Positions 39,833-48,651 of a stretch of 64,000 bases of DNA are shown here, piece after piece. The stretch is taken from positions 116,949-180,948 of the forward strand of contig JABCTZ010000017.1 in assembly GCA_018238155.1 (NCBI GenBank). The letters are read 5' to 3'. The DNA is from Candidatus Heimdallarchaeota archaeon. GTDB lineage: Archaea > Asgardarchaeota > Heimdallarchaeia > JABLTI01. Position 1 is the stretch's first letter, and each line of letters starts with the position of its first letter. Below the pieces are notes generated by a model. It had not been told where the DNA came from. It saw only the letters and a program-made list of their open reading frames with translations, and made no database searches. The translations under genes were made by a program, and so were the position numbers.

Positions 39833-40960
39833 ATGTATCAATTTCAGAGAAAATATACCAAATTATTCATTTTGGTTCTAATTCCAATTATTTTGACATC
39901 AATGATTATTGCTTATCAAATAGATCCAATTGATAATTCTAAGCAACAGCGAATTCCAGCTCCTAATCGCTTATTCACTACCAACGAATTGTCTCCTAAT
40001 GCAATTGAAAATGAGACCTTATTAGTTCATACAATGGAAATTGATATTCAAAATGATGAGTCTTTGAAAATCATTTCTACTTTTGTTTTAACAAATGACG
40101 ATACAGAGCCAATCAAATACTTCTGCTTAGAGATTAACAAGACCATTTCATCCGTTTTTTGTTATAATCCAATTGGTTCCTTACCTTTTACATGGATAGT
40201 TGATCCAATTATTGGAAATAAAATTAACATTTCTATAGGTTATCCTTTGCTTCAAGGGGAAATCTATGTCTTCTCTGTTTCGTATGAAATTGAAGATATT
40301 ATTTATCATGTAGACCAACCAGAAGAATATTTTGGACTTGAGTTTGATACAAGGCATATTAGAAAAACAAATCTGTTTAGATTAATATTGAATTTACCTC
40401 ATTATAGTATTCTCCTTGAGGGAAGCATTCCCGTGCCGGTTTTTCCAACACCAGTAAGTATTTCTTCTGAAGATAATTTCTTAAGAATAACTTGGGAAGC
40501 ATCAAACCTCAATATTGATGATACAGATGTTTTTCTAGTTCGGTATAAAATAGACTTTACTTCAGAAGGAGAGACTAATCCAAACCTTCTGCCTCTTTAT
40601 ATTGTTCTAGCTTTTATTGGTGGAATTGCATTAAGTGTATTGATTTTTTTCCTTTTCTATAGACTGAAATTGAAACCAGTTGAATCAGGCTTAGTAAGCT
40701 CGTTATTGTCAAATACTGAACATGAAGTAATAAAGGCGATAAATGATGACAGTGGTGTTTCAACTCAAAGACGTATTTGTGATAAAACTGGTTATTCAAA
40801 ATCTAAGGTTTCTCAAATATTGTCAAAATTGGAAGAAAAAGATGTTCTAAAACGCGAACGATGGGGACGAACGAATAAGGTTACAATTACCAATCCTTCC
40901 TTCAAAACATTAGGCCAAAATGAAACACTGAACAAACAGCAAGAAAAAACAACGAAATAA
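39833..40960 (+). CDS. Membrane-bound one-component regulator with C-terminal winged helix
   Basis: About 375 residues. An N-terminal signal-anchor (about residues 12-30) is followed by an extracytoplasmic beta domain of about 225 residues. A second hydrophobic segment (LYIVLAFIGGIALSVLIFFLFY) lies near residues 253-275. The cytoplasmic C-terminus is a winged helix: EHEVIKAINDDSGVSTQRRI and YSKSKVSQILSKLEEKDVLK are recognition-helix regions. Archaea use this layout to relay external signals to DNA. ATG at 39833 follows AGGTAA; the TTG three bases upstream is a weaker choice. The target genes may be the neighbouring surface gene or itself; this is inference. Confidence 0.78.
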   Translation: MYQFQRKYTKLFILVLIPIILTSMIIAYQIDPIDNSKQQRIPAPNRLFTTNELSPNAIENETLLVHTMEIDIQNDESLKIISTFVLTNDDTEPIKYFCLEINKTISSVFCYNPIGSLPFTWIVDPIIGNKINISIGYPLLQGEIYVFSVSYEIEDIIYHVDQPEEYFGLEFDTRHIRKTNLFRLILNLPHYSILLEGSIPVPVFPTPVSISSEDNFLRITWEASNLNIDDTDVFLVRYKIDFTSEGETNPNLLPLYIVLAFIGGIALSVLIFFLFYRLKLKPVESGLVSSLLSNTEHEVIKAINDDSGVSTQRRICDKTGYSKSKVSQILSKLEEKDVLKRERWGRTNKVTITNPSFKTLGQNETLNKQQEKTTK

Positions 40961-41041
40961 AATGTCTCTCTAATTTTGCAAATACTTTTTTACTGCAATC
41001 CACTATTGATTATTACGGATAATTTTTACGGTGAACTTTAA

Positions 41042-41827
41042 GTGACAACCACTAAAGAAAAAAAAACTATTATTCCCGGAGCGGAACCATTTCGACTAAA
41101 AAATAAAGGTGCTAAAGTACTATTAATTCACGGTTTTACTGCATCCCCAACAGAACTAAGACCCATAGGGGATTTCCTCCACAAAAAAGGATACGATATT
41201 TATTCAGTTCTACTTGCAGGTCATGGAACCACTCCTCAAGATTTACAAACAAAGAAGTGGGTTGATTGGTGGGAATCAGCTAAAACTGCATTTGAAGAAA
41301 TTGATAATTGCGATTTTGTTTTAGGATTCTCTATGGGTGCACTATTAGCGAGTAGATTGGCTGTCGAATATCAACAAAAAATGAAAGGGGTAATATTAGC
41401 TTCTGCTTTTCTACGTATAAATCCTAAAATATTGTCAAAAGTCGCTTTCACATTTTCTGTGCTAAAATATATTAAACCATATTTCTCAAAAAGCCTTGAG
41501 ACTGAACAATTCTTTAAAGACAATAATTTGATTAGCTACATGAAATATCCAATGAGTGCTGTTCATGAATCTGTGAAATTATCAAAATACACTGAAAAAA
41601 AGATTCTACCAAAAATAACTATTCCAACACTAATCATTCAAGGATTGAAAGATGACCGTATAGATCCTGACAATTATAAAATCCAAGATAAATTGATACC
41701 GGCAAAAGATAAACACATTGAACTTCTACCGGAATCAGAGCATATTATTACTGTAGGACCAGATACAGAGCAATTATTTACTTCTATACTCAGTTTTCTG
41801 AAAGCCCATGAGAAACGAATAATCTAG
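41042..41827 (+). CDS. Alpha/beta hydrolase, carboxylesterase / monoacylglycerol-lipase-like
   Basis: 261 residues starting with GTG at 41042. VLLIHGFTASPTELRPIGDFL carries the oxyanion HG, GFSMGALLAS the nucleophile serine, GLKDDRIDPD the acid and SEHIITVG the histidine. This order and the short lid fit the Est30-type carboxylesterases that hydrolyse short acyl esters. There is no signal peptide. It is separated from purM (41907) by 80 bases. Confidence 0.87.
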   Translation: MTTTKEKKTIIPGAEPFRLKNKGAKVLLIHGFTASPTELRPIGDFLHKKGYDIYSVLLAGHGTTPQDLQTKKWVDWWESAKTAFEEIDNCDFVLGFSMGALLASRLAVEYQQKMKGVILASAFLRINPKILSKVAFTFSVLKYIKPYFSKSLETEQFFKDNNLISYMKYPMSAVHESVKLSKYTEKKILPKITIPTLIIQGLKDDRIDPDNYKIQDKLIPAKDKHIELLPESEHIITVGPDTEQLFTSILSFLKAHEKRII

Positions 41828-41906
41828 TTCTCCTTTTCTTTTCGAAACGAAATCATTAGAAAGACTTAAGATTAACACTTAACTCATTTTTTTCCAAGTA
41901 ACTCAA

Positions 41907-43061
41907 ATGAGGAATTTTATTTTGAAAGAGAAGACTTCAGCTGGTTCCGAAACTGAATCGGAAGTCGATAATGAGGTGCAAGATTTGGACGAAAAAGGTG
42001 AAACCTATTCTAAATCAGGTGTTGATATTGTTGAAGAGGGTGCTGTTATTGAAGAAATTTGGAAACTGCTTCCAAAGACATTCAAAGTGAATCCAAATGT
42101 AAAGTTCTTACCAGCAATGGCTCATTATGGTGGAATAGTCGATATTGGTATGCCTGACAAATATCTAGTTGTTGCTGTTGATGGAGTTGGATCTAAGGTT
42201 CTCATAGCAGAAATGTTAGATAAATTCGATACTGTTGGTATTGATTGTGTTGCAATGAATGTCAATGATCTAATCTGCGTCGGTGCTCAGCCATTAGTTT
42301 TTGTAGATTATTATGCAATAGAAAAAGCTGACACTGAAATTGCCAAACAAATTGTTAAGGGACTTGTTGATGGTGCCATTCAATCAAAAATGGTTATTAT
42401 TGGGGGCGAAACTGCTACCTTACCTGATATTATCAGAGGACACGATGGGAAAGGATTTGATCTTGCAGGAACCGCTATTGGAATGGTTGATAAAGATAAA
42501 CTAGTTTTAGGTGAGAAAATATCCACAGATGACATTGTTATTGGCATTGAGAGTAATGGATTACATTCCAATGGCTATTCTCTTGCTAGAAGTGTTCTAC
42601 TTGAAGAGCATTCTGTGAATGATGAAGTTGAAGGCATTCATATTGGAAAAACATTGCTTGAACCAACATTGATCTATGTTCAGGAAATTCTCGAAATGAT
42701 AGAAAAGGCTGAAATTCATGGATTGGCAAATATTACCGGCGGAGCATTTCTAAAATTGGCTAGATTAATACGCCAATCAAAAACACCCATAGGTGTTCAT
42801 CTAAATTCCATGCCAGAACCGCTGCCAATATTCAAATTGATCCAAAAATTAGGTAATGTTTCTGATAAGGAAATGTATAAGACATTCAACATGGGTATAG
42901 GATTCTGTATTATCGCACCAGAATCAGAATTCGACACTATTGCTGAAATCTGCAAAAAAAATGGAAAGAAAACCTATAAGATTGGTAAAATTATTCCCGA
43001 AAAGAAAATTGTTCTCGAGATAGCAGGTGAGATAATAGAGTATCCGGCAGATAAATATTGA
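41907..43061 (+). CDS. purM: PurM, FGAM cyclo-ligase (AIR synthetase)
   Basis: 384 residues. The core starts about residue 38 with YSKSGVDIVEEGAVIEEI and continues with VVAVDGVGSKVLIAE, DCVAMNVNDLICVGAQPLVFVDY, the ATP-binding IIGGETATLPDI and GLHSNGYSLAR. It closes FGAM to AIR, the substrate of PurE. The first 37 residues are very acidic (EKTSAGSETESEVDNEVQDL), not part of the catalytic fold; a start further downstream would be an alternative, but no better start codon was noticed. It lies on the opposite strand to the main purine run. Confidence 0.95.
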   Translation: MRNFILKEKTSAGSETESEVDNEVQDLDEKGETYSKSGVDIVEEGAVIEEIWKLLPKTFKVNPNVKFLPAMAHYGGIVDIGMPDKYLVVAVDGVGSKVLIAEMLDKFDTVGIDCVAMNVNDLICVGAQPLVFVDYYAIEKADTEIAKQIVKGLVDGAIQSKMVIIGGETATLPDIIRGHDGKGFDLAGTAIGMVDKDKLVLGEKISTDDIVIGIESNGLHSNGYSLARSVLLEEHSVNDEVEGIHIGKTLLEPTLIYVQEILEMIEKAEIHGLANITGGAFLKLARLIRQSKTPIGVHLNSMPEPLPIFKLIQKLGNVSDKEMYKTFNMGIGFCIIAPESEFDTIAEICKKNGKKTYKIGKIIPEKKIVLEIAGEIIEYPADKY

Positions 43062-43068
43062 TCAGTAT

Positions 43069-43833
43069 TTATTTGCTCAAAAACTCTCCAATCTCTTCTT
43101 TTTTTATTGTTCCTTTGTGAAAAGCAGTTGCTATTAAAGCTCCTTCAATATTCTTTTCTTTCAAAGCTACTAAATCTTGAATGCTTCTTACACCACCACC
43201 ACTGTACACAGGAATGGCATTAATTTGTGATGCAATGTCAATCAGCTGCTGATTTAGTGGTCCGGATTGACTTCCGACTTTCTGCAATTCAAGAATAATT
43301 ATCGCGTGTATCCCTAATGTCTCAGCATGTTTTGCCAGTTTTACCGGTGAGACTTCTTTCATTCTTTCATTGTTTGCCACAAGCTTCCCGTCCTGAAAGT
43401 CAATACTGAGAATAATTTTCTCAGCACCAAATGCTTCAACTGCTTGATCAAGAATGAGTGGTGAATCAATTGTTTCTGTTCCTAAAATCACATGATCTAC
43501 ACCTAACGATAAAATATCTTTAATATCTTCTATCGTTCTGCAACCACAATCTATCATTACCTTGATTTTGGGATTCTTTACAATCTCAATGATTTGTTGA
43601 TAGTTAGGATTGTCTTCTTCAATAGAATTTGTCTCTTTTCGTTGTATGGAATCTAAATCGGCAATATAAAAAAGGTCTAATTGTAATTCTCTATAGATAT
43701 CATTCACTACAGAAACAGGTTCAATACTATCTGTAATTACAGAATCCTTGATTGGTTGGTAACTATCACGTTGTCCGCCAATCCCTTGAACCACTTTACC
43801 AGATAATAAATCAAGTACGGGAATAATTATCAT
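43069..43833 (-). CDS. HisA/HisF-family TIM-barrel protein
   Basis: About 254 residues. MIIIPVLDLLSGKVVQGIGGQR resembles the first strand of HisA. The phosphate-binding second half has VMIDCGCRTIEDIKDIL and NAIPVYSGGGVRSIQDL. HisA isomerises ProFAR in histidine synthesis; archaeal HisA-related proteins of this length with QGIGGQR have other or unknown roles. No other his gene is nearby, so I would not call it HisA. The ORF begins 16 codons earlier, but that part is hydrophobic and not conserved in the family, so 43833 is preferred. Confidence 0.78.
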   Translation of the reverse strand: MIIIPVLDLLSGKVVQGIGGQRDSYQPIKDSVITDSIEPVSVVNDIYRELQLDLFYIADLDSIQRKETNSIEEDNPNYQQIIEIVKNPKIKVMIDCGCRTIEDIKDILSLGVDHVILGTETIDSPLILDQAVEAFGAEKIILSIDFQDGKLVANNERMKEVSPVKLAKHAETLGIHAIIILELQKVGSQSGPLNQQLIDIASQINAIPVYSGGGVRSIQDLVALKEKNIEGALIATAFHKGTIKKEEIGEFLSK

Positions 43834-43962
43834 AGGTAAAATACCAATAATTATTAATAAATAAACTTTCGCTCTTAACAACAGTGAAAAAAAGTCTTTA
43901 TTAAGGATTAAGAATGTTATATTGATTATCGCATACTAAATATTAGGAGCAAAACACTAAGA

Positions 43963-45240
43963 ATGGATAGAATAAGGTGTGGAATATTTTCAGCGAAAAC
44001 AAATATCCCGTTTAGAGCCGGAAAATTAGCCGTTGATCGAGCAGTAAGACAAACACTTGATAGTCATCCCGCTTTGTGTTTAGTTTTCTTTTCAGAAAAA
44101 TATGCTTCCTCCGATTTAGTAGATGGAATAATGCGTTCAATAAATCCTGAGATTGTTGCGGGATGTTCAACAAATGGAGAAATAGCTTCAGGCTATTGGA
44201 GAGAGAGTGTCATTGCAATAGTTATATCATCAGATTATATGCGATTTGGTATTGCAGTGGAAGACAACAATAACTTAGCTAAAACATCAGAAGATTATTA
44301 CAAGCAATTGGTTGATAGTGCTCTTTATGACCTCAAAGTGAAAATGACACATCATTCAAAAATAGTCCCACCAAAAAATCAAGAAGAAATAAAACCAGAT
44401 TTTGGTATTGTGTTATTACCAGGAACAGATGATGAACTGAACCCTAAATCTAATGAAGTAATAAATGGGTTGAGAAAACATCTCGGTGATTTACCACTTA
44501 TCGGTGGAACGATTGGTGATGATTGTAAATATGAAAATGGATATGTGATCTTTAAAGACGAATTCTTGGAAAACCATACACTGTTAATTTTATGTAAATC
44601 TGATCTAAAATTTTCAATGGCACAAAAACACAGCTATAACATAATAGATGATTTTCTGCTAAACAAAGTAAATAGAAACAATCTCATAGAGCTAAATAAT
44701 CAGCCGGCTTCAGAAGCTTATTTCAATGCAATAAATCAACCTGTCGTTGAAATATCTGATATGCGTGATGAAATATGTGCAATTAATCCACTCGGTTTGA
44801 TAGATAAAAAAACAAAAGAACTGCAAATAATGTTTCCAATGTCTCGAGGGAAAGGAGCAAAAGAAATCAACTTGTCACAAGTAGTTCCAGAAGGAACAAA
44901 AATATTCCTAACAGAAGCTGATATGGAACAATCAAAGAAAACATCGCTAGAATCAATAAAAGCCGCTTTTTCAACAAGCACAATAAAAGATCCTCGAGTG
45001 GGCTTGATGTTTTCATGTGTAGGGCGGAGTACATTCTATTTTGGACGTGCATTAGCAGAAATAGAGGAAATAAAAAAGCGTTTCAAATACACCGATATTG
45101 GTGGAGCATATTTATATGGAACAGTTTGTGGGCAAAGTGATTGGGTATCAGAAGGAACAACATCAACACTTCTTATTGGAAATGACCTGAAAGATGAGTT
45201 AGTTGAAAAGAAAGAACAAATGAAAACAGAAGAAAATTAG
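43963..45240 (+). CDS. FIST N- and C-domain sensor-like protein
   Basis: 425 residues. FIST N is marked by VAGCSTNGEIASGYWRESVIAIV and LPLIGGTIGDDCKYENGYVIF. FIST C has LVPEG-like VVPEGTKIFLTEAD and GLMFSCVGRSTFYFGRALAEIEEI with YGTVCGQSDW. FIST proteins are thought to sense small ligands such as amino acids, often next to signal-transduction genes. There is no membrane segment, so it is cytoplasmic. No kinase or methyl-accepting gene is adjacent. Confidence 0.85.
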   Translation: MDRIRCGIFSAKTNIPFRAGKLAVDRAVRQTLDSHPALCLVFFSEKYASSDLVDGIMRSINPEIVAGCSTNGEIASGYWRESVIAIVISSDYMRFGIAVEDNNNLAKTSEDYYKQLVDSALYDLKVKMTHHSKIVPPKNQEEIKPDFGIVLLPGTDDELNPKSNEVINGLRKHLGDLPLIGGTIGDDCKYENGYVIFKDEFLENHTLLILCKSDLKFSMAQKHSYNIIDDFLLNKVNRNNLIELNNQPASEAYFNAINQPVVEISDMRDEICAINPLGLIDKKTKELQIMFPMSRGKGAKEINLSQVVPEGTKIFLTEADMEQSKKTSLESIKAAFSTSTIKDPRVGLMFSCVGRSTFYFGRALAEIEEIKKRFKYTDIGGAYLYGTVCGQSDWVSEGTTSTLLIGNDLKDELVEKKEQMKTEEN

Positions 45241-45466
45241 TTCTCAGGATGCTCTGAAAGAACATTTGCCTTGTCTCAACCTCTGCTTACTCATTTTGTT
45301 ATTATCGATGAACTTTAACACATAAGTAAAAATCTATGATAGTACACCACTAAATAATATTTATAAAAGACGAACTGTAAATATGAAAGAGAAAACTAAT
45401 TAATTTATAAGCAATCAAGAACATTAGAAAGATGAATAATTTCGTTAGTGCTGGAAAATACGGGAA

Positions 45467-46231
45467 GTGCATGGTTTAATGCCTATTGCTAGACAAGTTA
45501 TGATACTCACTAAAGATGGTTTATTACTCCTTCATTATAAATTTAGAGGGGCAGAAACATTGGAAATGGAAACAGATCCAGACCTATTCTCAGGAATGCT
45601 ATCAGCAATCCTTTCAATAGCAAAGGAAACGACAGGGGGATTAGTACAAACAATAAACCAAGATAATTATAACGTACTAGTAAGTGAAGGAGAGAAAATA
45701 TACGTCCTACTATTTATTGATGAAGAAAGTAGAGAATTATACAATATAGCAAAAGCAATGGTAGGGAGATTTGAAGCGAAATTCAAAGATGAGCTAGGCG
45801 GAATAATAACTGACGTAACAATATATAAGCAATTTATAGAAGAACTAGAAGAAATATACGCAGAAATATTTAGAGTAGATGCAGAATTATTAGCAAAAAT
45901 AATCCCGGAAGTAACGCAAATAAAAAATGTCTCAATATTTGAAAAACCGATGAATCATCAAGTATACAACGGACCAAGAGATCCATTTGTAAGTGAATAT
46001 GAGCAACAATTTCAGGAAGTAGCGCTAAGGATAATTGAATCATATGCAAACTTTGCCGAGAAAACATTGGAGTTCCATAGAAGAACGATTATAACGTTCA
46101 AAAATAGAGCAATTGTTCTTGAGGATTTGGGAACACACGTACTAATGTTTATCGGAGACCAGGTAGAAGATATTTTAGCAAAAATAAAACGGATACGGAA
46201 AAAAGCCGGCATATCTGCAACGGGAAGATAA
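45467..46231 (+). CDS. Longin/roadblock-like domain protein
   Basis: 254 residues. Residues about 5-118 look like a longin/roadblock-type alpha-beta domain: RQVMILTKDGLLLLHYKF, then IYVLLFIDEESRELYNIAKA and MVGRFEAKF. The remaining 135 residues are helical. Such domains act in small-GTPase regulation, and free-standing ones are frequent in Asgard archaea. No GTPase lies next to it. The GTG at 45467 or the ATG at 45479 (MPIARQVMIL) may be the start. A TATA-like TTTATAAAA lies about 100 bases upstream. Codons strongly prefer A in third position, unlike the genes before 43 kb. Confidence 0.7.
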   Translation: MHGLMPIARQVMILTKDGLLLLHYKFRGAETLEMETDPDLFSGMLSAILSIAKETTGGLVQTINQDNYNVLVSEGEKIYVLLFIDEESRELYNIAKAMVGRFEAKFKDELGGIITDVTIYKQFIEELEEIYAEIFRVDAELLAKIIPEVTQIKNVSIFEKPMNHQVYNGPRDPFVSEYEQQFQEVALRIIESYANFAEKTLEFHRRTIITFKNRAIVLEDLGTHVLMFIGDQVEDILAKIKRIRKKAGISATGR

Positions 46232-46405
46232 TTTTCCCAACTATTTTTATTCATTATCAACGGATAAGCAGTAAAGCAATTTTTTTGACAACATTTTTAA
46301 AAAAGAGAGGCAGATATGCTTCTTGCCAAAAAAAAGCAGAGATAGAGAAAATAAGTAAAGTAGCAAACTAAATTGCCAAACTAACAAAATATTGGAGAAA
46401 CTCTA

Positions 46406-46954
46406 ATGAGAGATGCAGTAAAGAAAATATGGCCAGAAATAGAATGGATAAAAGAAACAGAACTAAAAGAAAACGTCTACAAAACATGGGAAGACGCAAT
46501 AGAGCAAAGTGTACTAAACGCAGAAGACCTGGAGAAAATACCATTCACCCTACTGATAAAAAATTGCAAAGTATCATTCATGGAACACAAAAGAGCAGTA
46601 GTACATATAGCAGTAGAATCAGCAAAAGTAATGAACAAATTCTTCGGAGAGAAGTTACCAATAAATATGGACTACCTAATAGCAGGGTCAATATTAATTG
46701 ATGTAGGAAAATTACTGGAATATGTAATGAAAGATGGAAAAGCAGTAGTAGGAAAAACAGGAAAATTGTTGCGACACCCATTCACAGGAGTAGGACTAGC
46801 AATGAAATGCAATGTCCCGGATGAAGTGTGCCACATGATAGCAACACACTCAAAAGAAGGAAACCTAGGAAAAAGAACAGTAGAAGGAATAATTGTTCAT
46901 CACGCAGATTTCATTAGCTATGAACCACTAAAAGATGACACATTGAAAGTATAA
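46406..46954 (+). CDS. HD-domain phosphohydrolase-like protein
   Basis: 182 residues. The HD fold is suggested by FMEHKRAVVHIAVESAKVMN, then LIAGSILIDVGKLLEYV where the usual H-D pair reads I-D, and RHPFTGVGLAMKCNVPDEV followed by THSKEG and GIIVHHADFISYEP. The loss of the first histidine of the HD dyad in the central motif could weaken metal binding, although other histidines are kept. The substrate is unknown. Codons prefer A-ending forms, like the previous gene. Confidence 0.72.
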   Translation: MRDAVKKIWPEIEWIKETELKENVYKTWEDAIEQSVLNAEDLEKIPFTLLIKNCKVSFMEHKRAVVHIAVESAKVMNKFFGEKLPINMDYLIAGSILIDVGKLLEYVMKDGKAVVGKTGKLLRHPFTGVGLAMKCNVPDEVCHMIATHSKEGNLGKRTVEGIIVHHADFISYEPLKDDTLKV

Positions 46955-47026
46955 AAAAAAAGGCTGAAATTAAGCCGGAAGAGCACAAACGCTCTTTAGA
47001 TTTTTTTCTAAGAAATTATTTTAAAA

Positions 47027-47776
47027 TCACTTAACGCGATACCAGTAAATATACTCCTCTTTGAAACCAAGCTTCTTATAAAGACGAAGAGCAGCGATAT
47101 TGTTCTTCATAACTTGCAAAAAGGCAGAAGTAGCACCATTATCCTTGCCAAGATGTAAAAGATGCAACATAATCTGCTCACCATAGCCTTTCTTACGCTG
47201 AGAAACCTTGGTGAAAATATCATAAAAACTAATCATAGAACCATCTAAAACAGCAAAACCACAAGAAACAACTTTACCCTTAACAAGTAAGGAAACATAA
47301 AAAGTAGGAGGAAGAATGCGCTCAAGAATATGAACTAAGGCAGAACGATTCTTAGCAGCAGCCTTATTTAAAGAGCAAAAAGAATCAACCCAAGTATCGG
47401 TAAGAGTAGTGAAAACATCGAAATCTTCATGCTCAGGGAGATAATCAGCAGTAAGAGACAAAGTTTGAACACTAGTACAATCAATCTCATCATAACCACG
47501 ATCATCAAGAATAGTGTCAAGATTAGTGGGAGAAGAAGCATGAGTCAACTTAAAAATAACCTTAAGACCACGACCAGAATAAAGACGCTCACAGTAAGAA
47601 ATCTTATCAGCAAGAGAAAGAGTAGAAGAAAATAAAGGATTAATAGAATTAGCACGCTTGGTGAAACCATCAGAAAAACGAAGTAACCAACCGTCATAAA
47701 CAAGAGTATGAAGAGAAGGCCAAGCAGAAAAAGATAAACCCTCAAGATAATGAATGATAGATGATGATGCTCCCAT
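47027..47776 (-). CDS. GNAT-family acetyltransferase
   Basis: About 249 residues starting MGASSSIIHYLEGLSFSAWP. The C-terminal half is a GNAT domain: VSCGFAVLDGSMISFYDIFT, then RKKGYGEQIMLHLLHLGKDNGA (acetyl-CoA loop) and NIAALRLYKKLGFKEEYIYW. The N-terminal half (YDGWLLRFSDGFTKRANSIN) is the typical opening of a common two-part GNAT group. The ATG at 47776 follows GGAGAT and is preferred over the longer frame. The gene opposes its left neighbour; its coding strand is pyrimidine-rich. Confidence 0.82.
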   Translation of the reverse strand: MGASSSIIHYLEGLSFSAWPSLHTLVYDGWLLRFSDGFTKRANSINPLFSSTLSLADKISYCERLYSGRGLKVIFKLTHASSPTNLDTILDDRGYDEIDCTSVQTLSLTADYLPEHEDFDVFTTLTDTWVDSFCSLNKAAAKNRSALVHILERILPPTFYVSLLVKGKVVSCGFAVLDGSMISFYDIFTKVSQRKKGYGEQIMLHLLHLGKDNGATSAFLQVMKNNIAALRLYKKLGFKEEYIYWYRVK

Positions 47777-47945
47777 GATTTGAAATCTCCAACCAAATGC
47801 AAACAATCAAACAAAAGAATGCTTGAGTCAGCACAAGAAAATAGTAGATGAAACACAAATTAAAAGGTAAGCATACATAAGCTAAACAAACGAAAGATTC
47901 AAAAAGAAAAAAAGAAAAAGAAAAAACAACAAAAAAGCAAATACA

Positions 47946-48054
47946 GGACGAGTGGTCTAGCCTGGCATGACGCTTCCTTGACGACGATAAAAAATTGCGA
48001 TTTTTGTCGGCTGAATGGAGGCTATCGAGAGTTCGAATCTCTTCTCGTCCACCA
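47946..48054 (+). tRNA. tRNA-Val (GAC) with intron, CCA encoded; attachment site of the element behind it
   Basis: Acceptor GGACGAG (47946-47952) pairs with CTCGTCC (48044-48050). The D stem is GTC/GAC (47955-47957/47969-47971). The anticodon stem CTTCC (47973-47977) pairs with GGAGG (48017-48021) and the anticodon GAC is at 47980-47982. The T arm GAGAG/TTCGAAT/CTCTT covers 48027-48043. The intron (about 47984-48015, 32 nt) is at 37/38. Discriminator A48051, CCA 48052-48054. The stop of the next gene begins two bases later, so the tRNA end looks like an integration site. Confidence 0.9.
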
Positions 48055-48505
48055 ATTATTTTCTTCTTTCTTGTTTTCTATATCCTATTATTCCGAGAAT
48101 ATTTTTCTCTATGAATTCTTTTGTATCGACCCCTTCCATCAATCTCTCTTTTATTTCTTCTCTTATTTTTTCTTCCCCCTCTTCTCCTATTTCTCTATAT
48201 TTTCTTGTTCTCTCTTTTTCTTCTCTCTCTAGTTCTTCTTCTACTCTTCTCTTTCTCTGCGTTAGTTCTCTTATCTCTTCTCTTTTTTCTTTTTCTTGAT
48301 ATGCAGGCTCATTGTAATAATTCCACATTCTCTTCACTATTTCATTCTCTTTGTTTAGTGAGTATTTCCTTTTCTCATGTTTTAGTATCCCTTCTTTTGT
48401 TCCTTTTTGCAATTTCTTTATGAGCGTGCTTTTTTCCCAAGGCATTTTTTCTAGTAGTTCTGCTAGCGAGTATTTTTTCGAGTGTCCTCTCGTTATTTTT
48501 TCTTT
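48055..48505. repeat. Copy 1 of a repeat of about 450 bases, directly behind tRNA-Val
   Basis: These 451 bases match 59182-59623 at high identity with one larger gap of about 15-20 bases near 48200/59340. Both copies begin immediately after a CCA of a tRNA or tRNA fragment. The repeat covers the C-terminal three quarters of the gene at 48056 and ends inside it. Confidence 0.9.
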
Positions 48506-48634
48506 TACGAATTCATTTGCTATTTGATATAGTATTTCTCCTTCTTTTTTCCTTATTTTTTTTATTTGCTCCACTACCTCCTTTCTTTCTTCTGTTTTTT
48601 TCGTCAATATTTCTAGTTCCTCTGTTATTGTCAC
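48056..48634 (-). CDS. HTH and coiled-coil protein of the tRNA-adjacent element
   Basis: 192 residues, extremely rich in Glu, Lys and Arg. Residues about 55-95 (KYSLAELLEKMPWEKSTLIK) look like a helix-turn-helix; residues 100-165 are a long charged coiled coil; the end (ILGIIGYRKQE) is hydrophobic. It starts with GTG at 48634, eight bases behind GAGG. The stop is two bases from the tRNA CCA. Two relatives exist: a disrupted copy at 59183 and a C-terminal fragment at 61535, both also directly behind a tRNA fragment. It may bind element ends, but that is inferred from position. Confidence 0.75.
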   Translation of the reverse strand: MTITEELEILTKKTEERKEVVEQIKKIRKKEGEILYQIANEFVKEKITRGHSKKYSLAELLEKMPWEKSTLIKKLQKGTKEGILKHEKRKYSLNKENEIVKRMWNYYNEPAYQEKEKREEIRELTQRKRRVEEELEREEKERTRKYREIGEEGEEKIREEIKERLMEGVDTKEFIEKNILGIIGYRKQERRK

Positions 48635-48651
48635 TTTTTTCGGCCTCTTGT

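Noticed and set aside
46429..46701. Arg-rich 90-codon frame overlapping the HD-domain gene
   Set aside because: It is an alternative frame of the HD gene created by A-rich codons; no motif.
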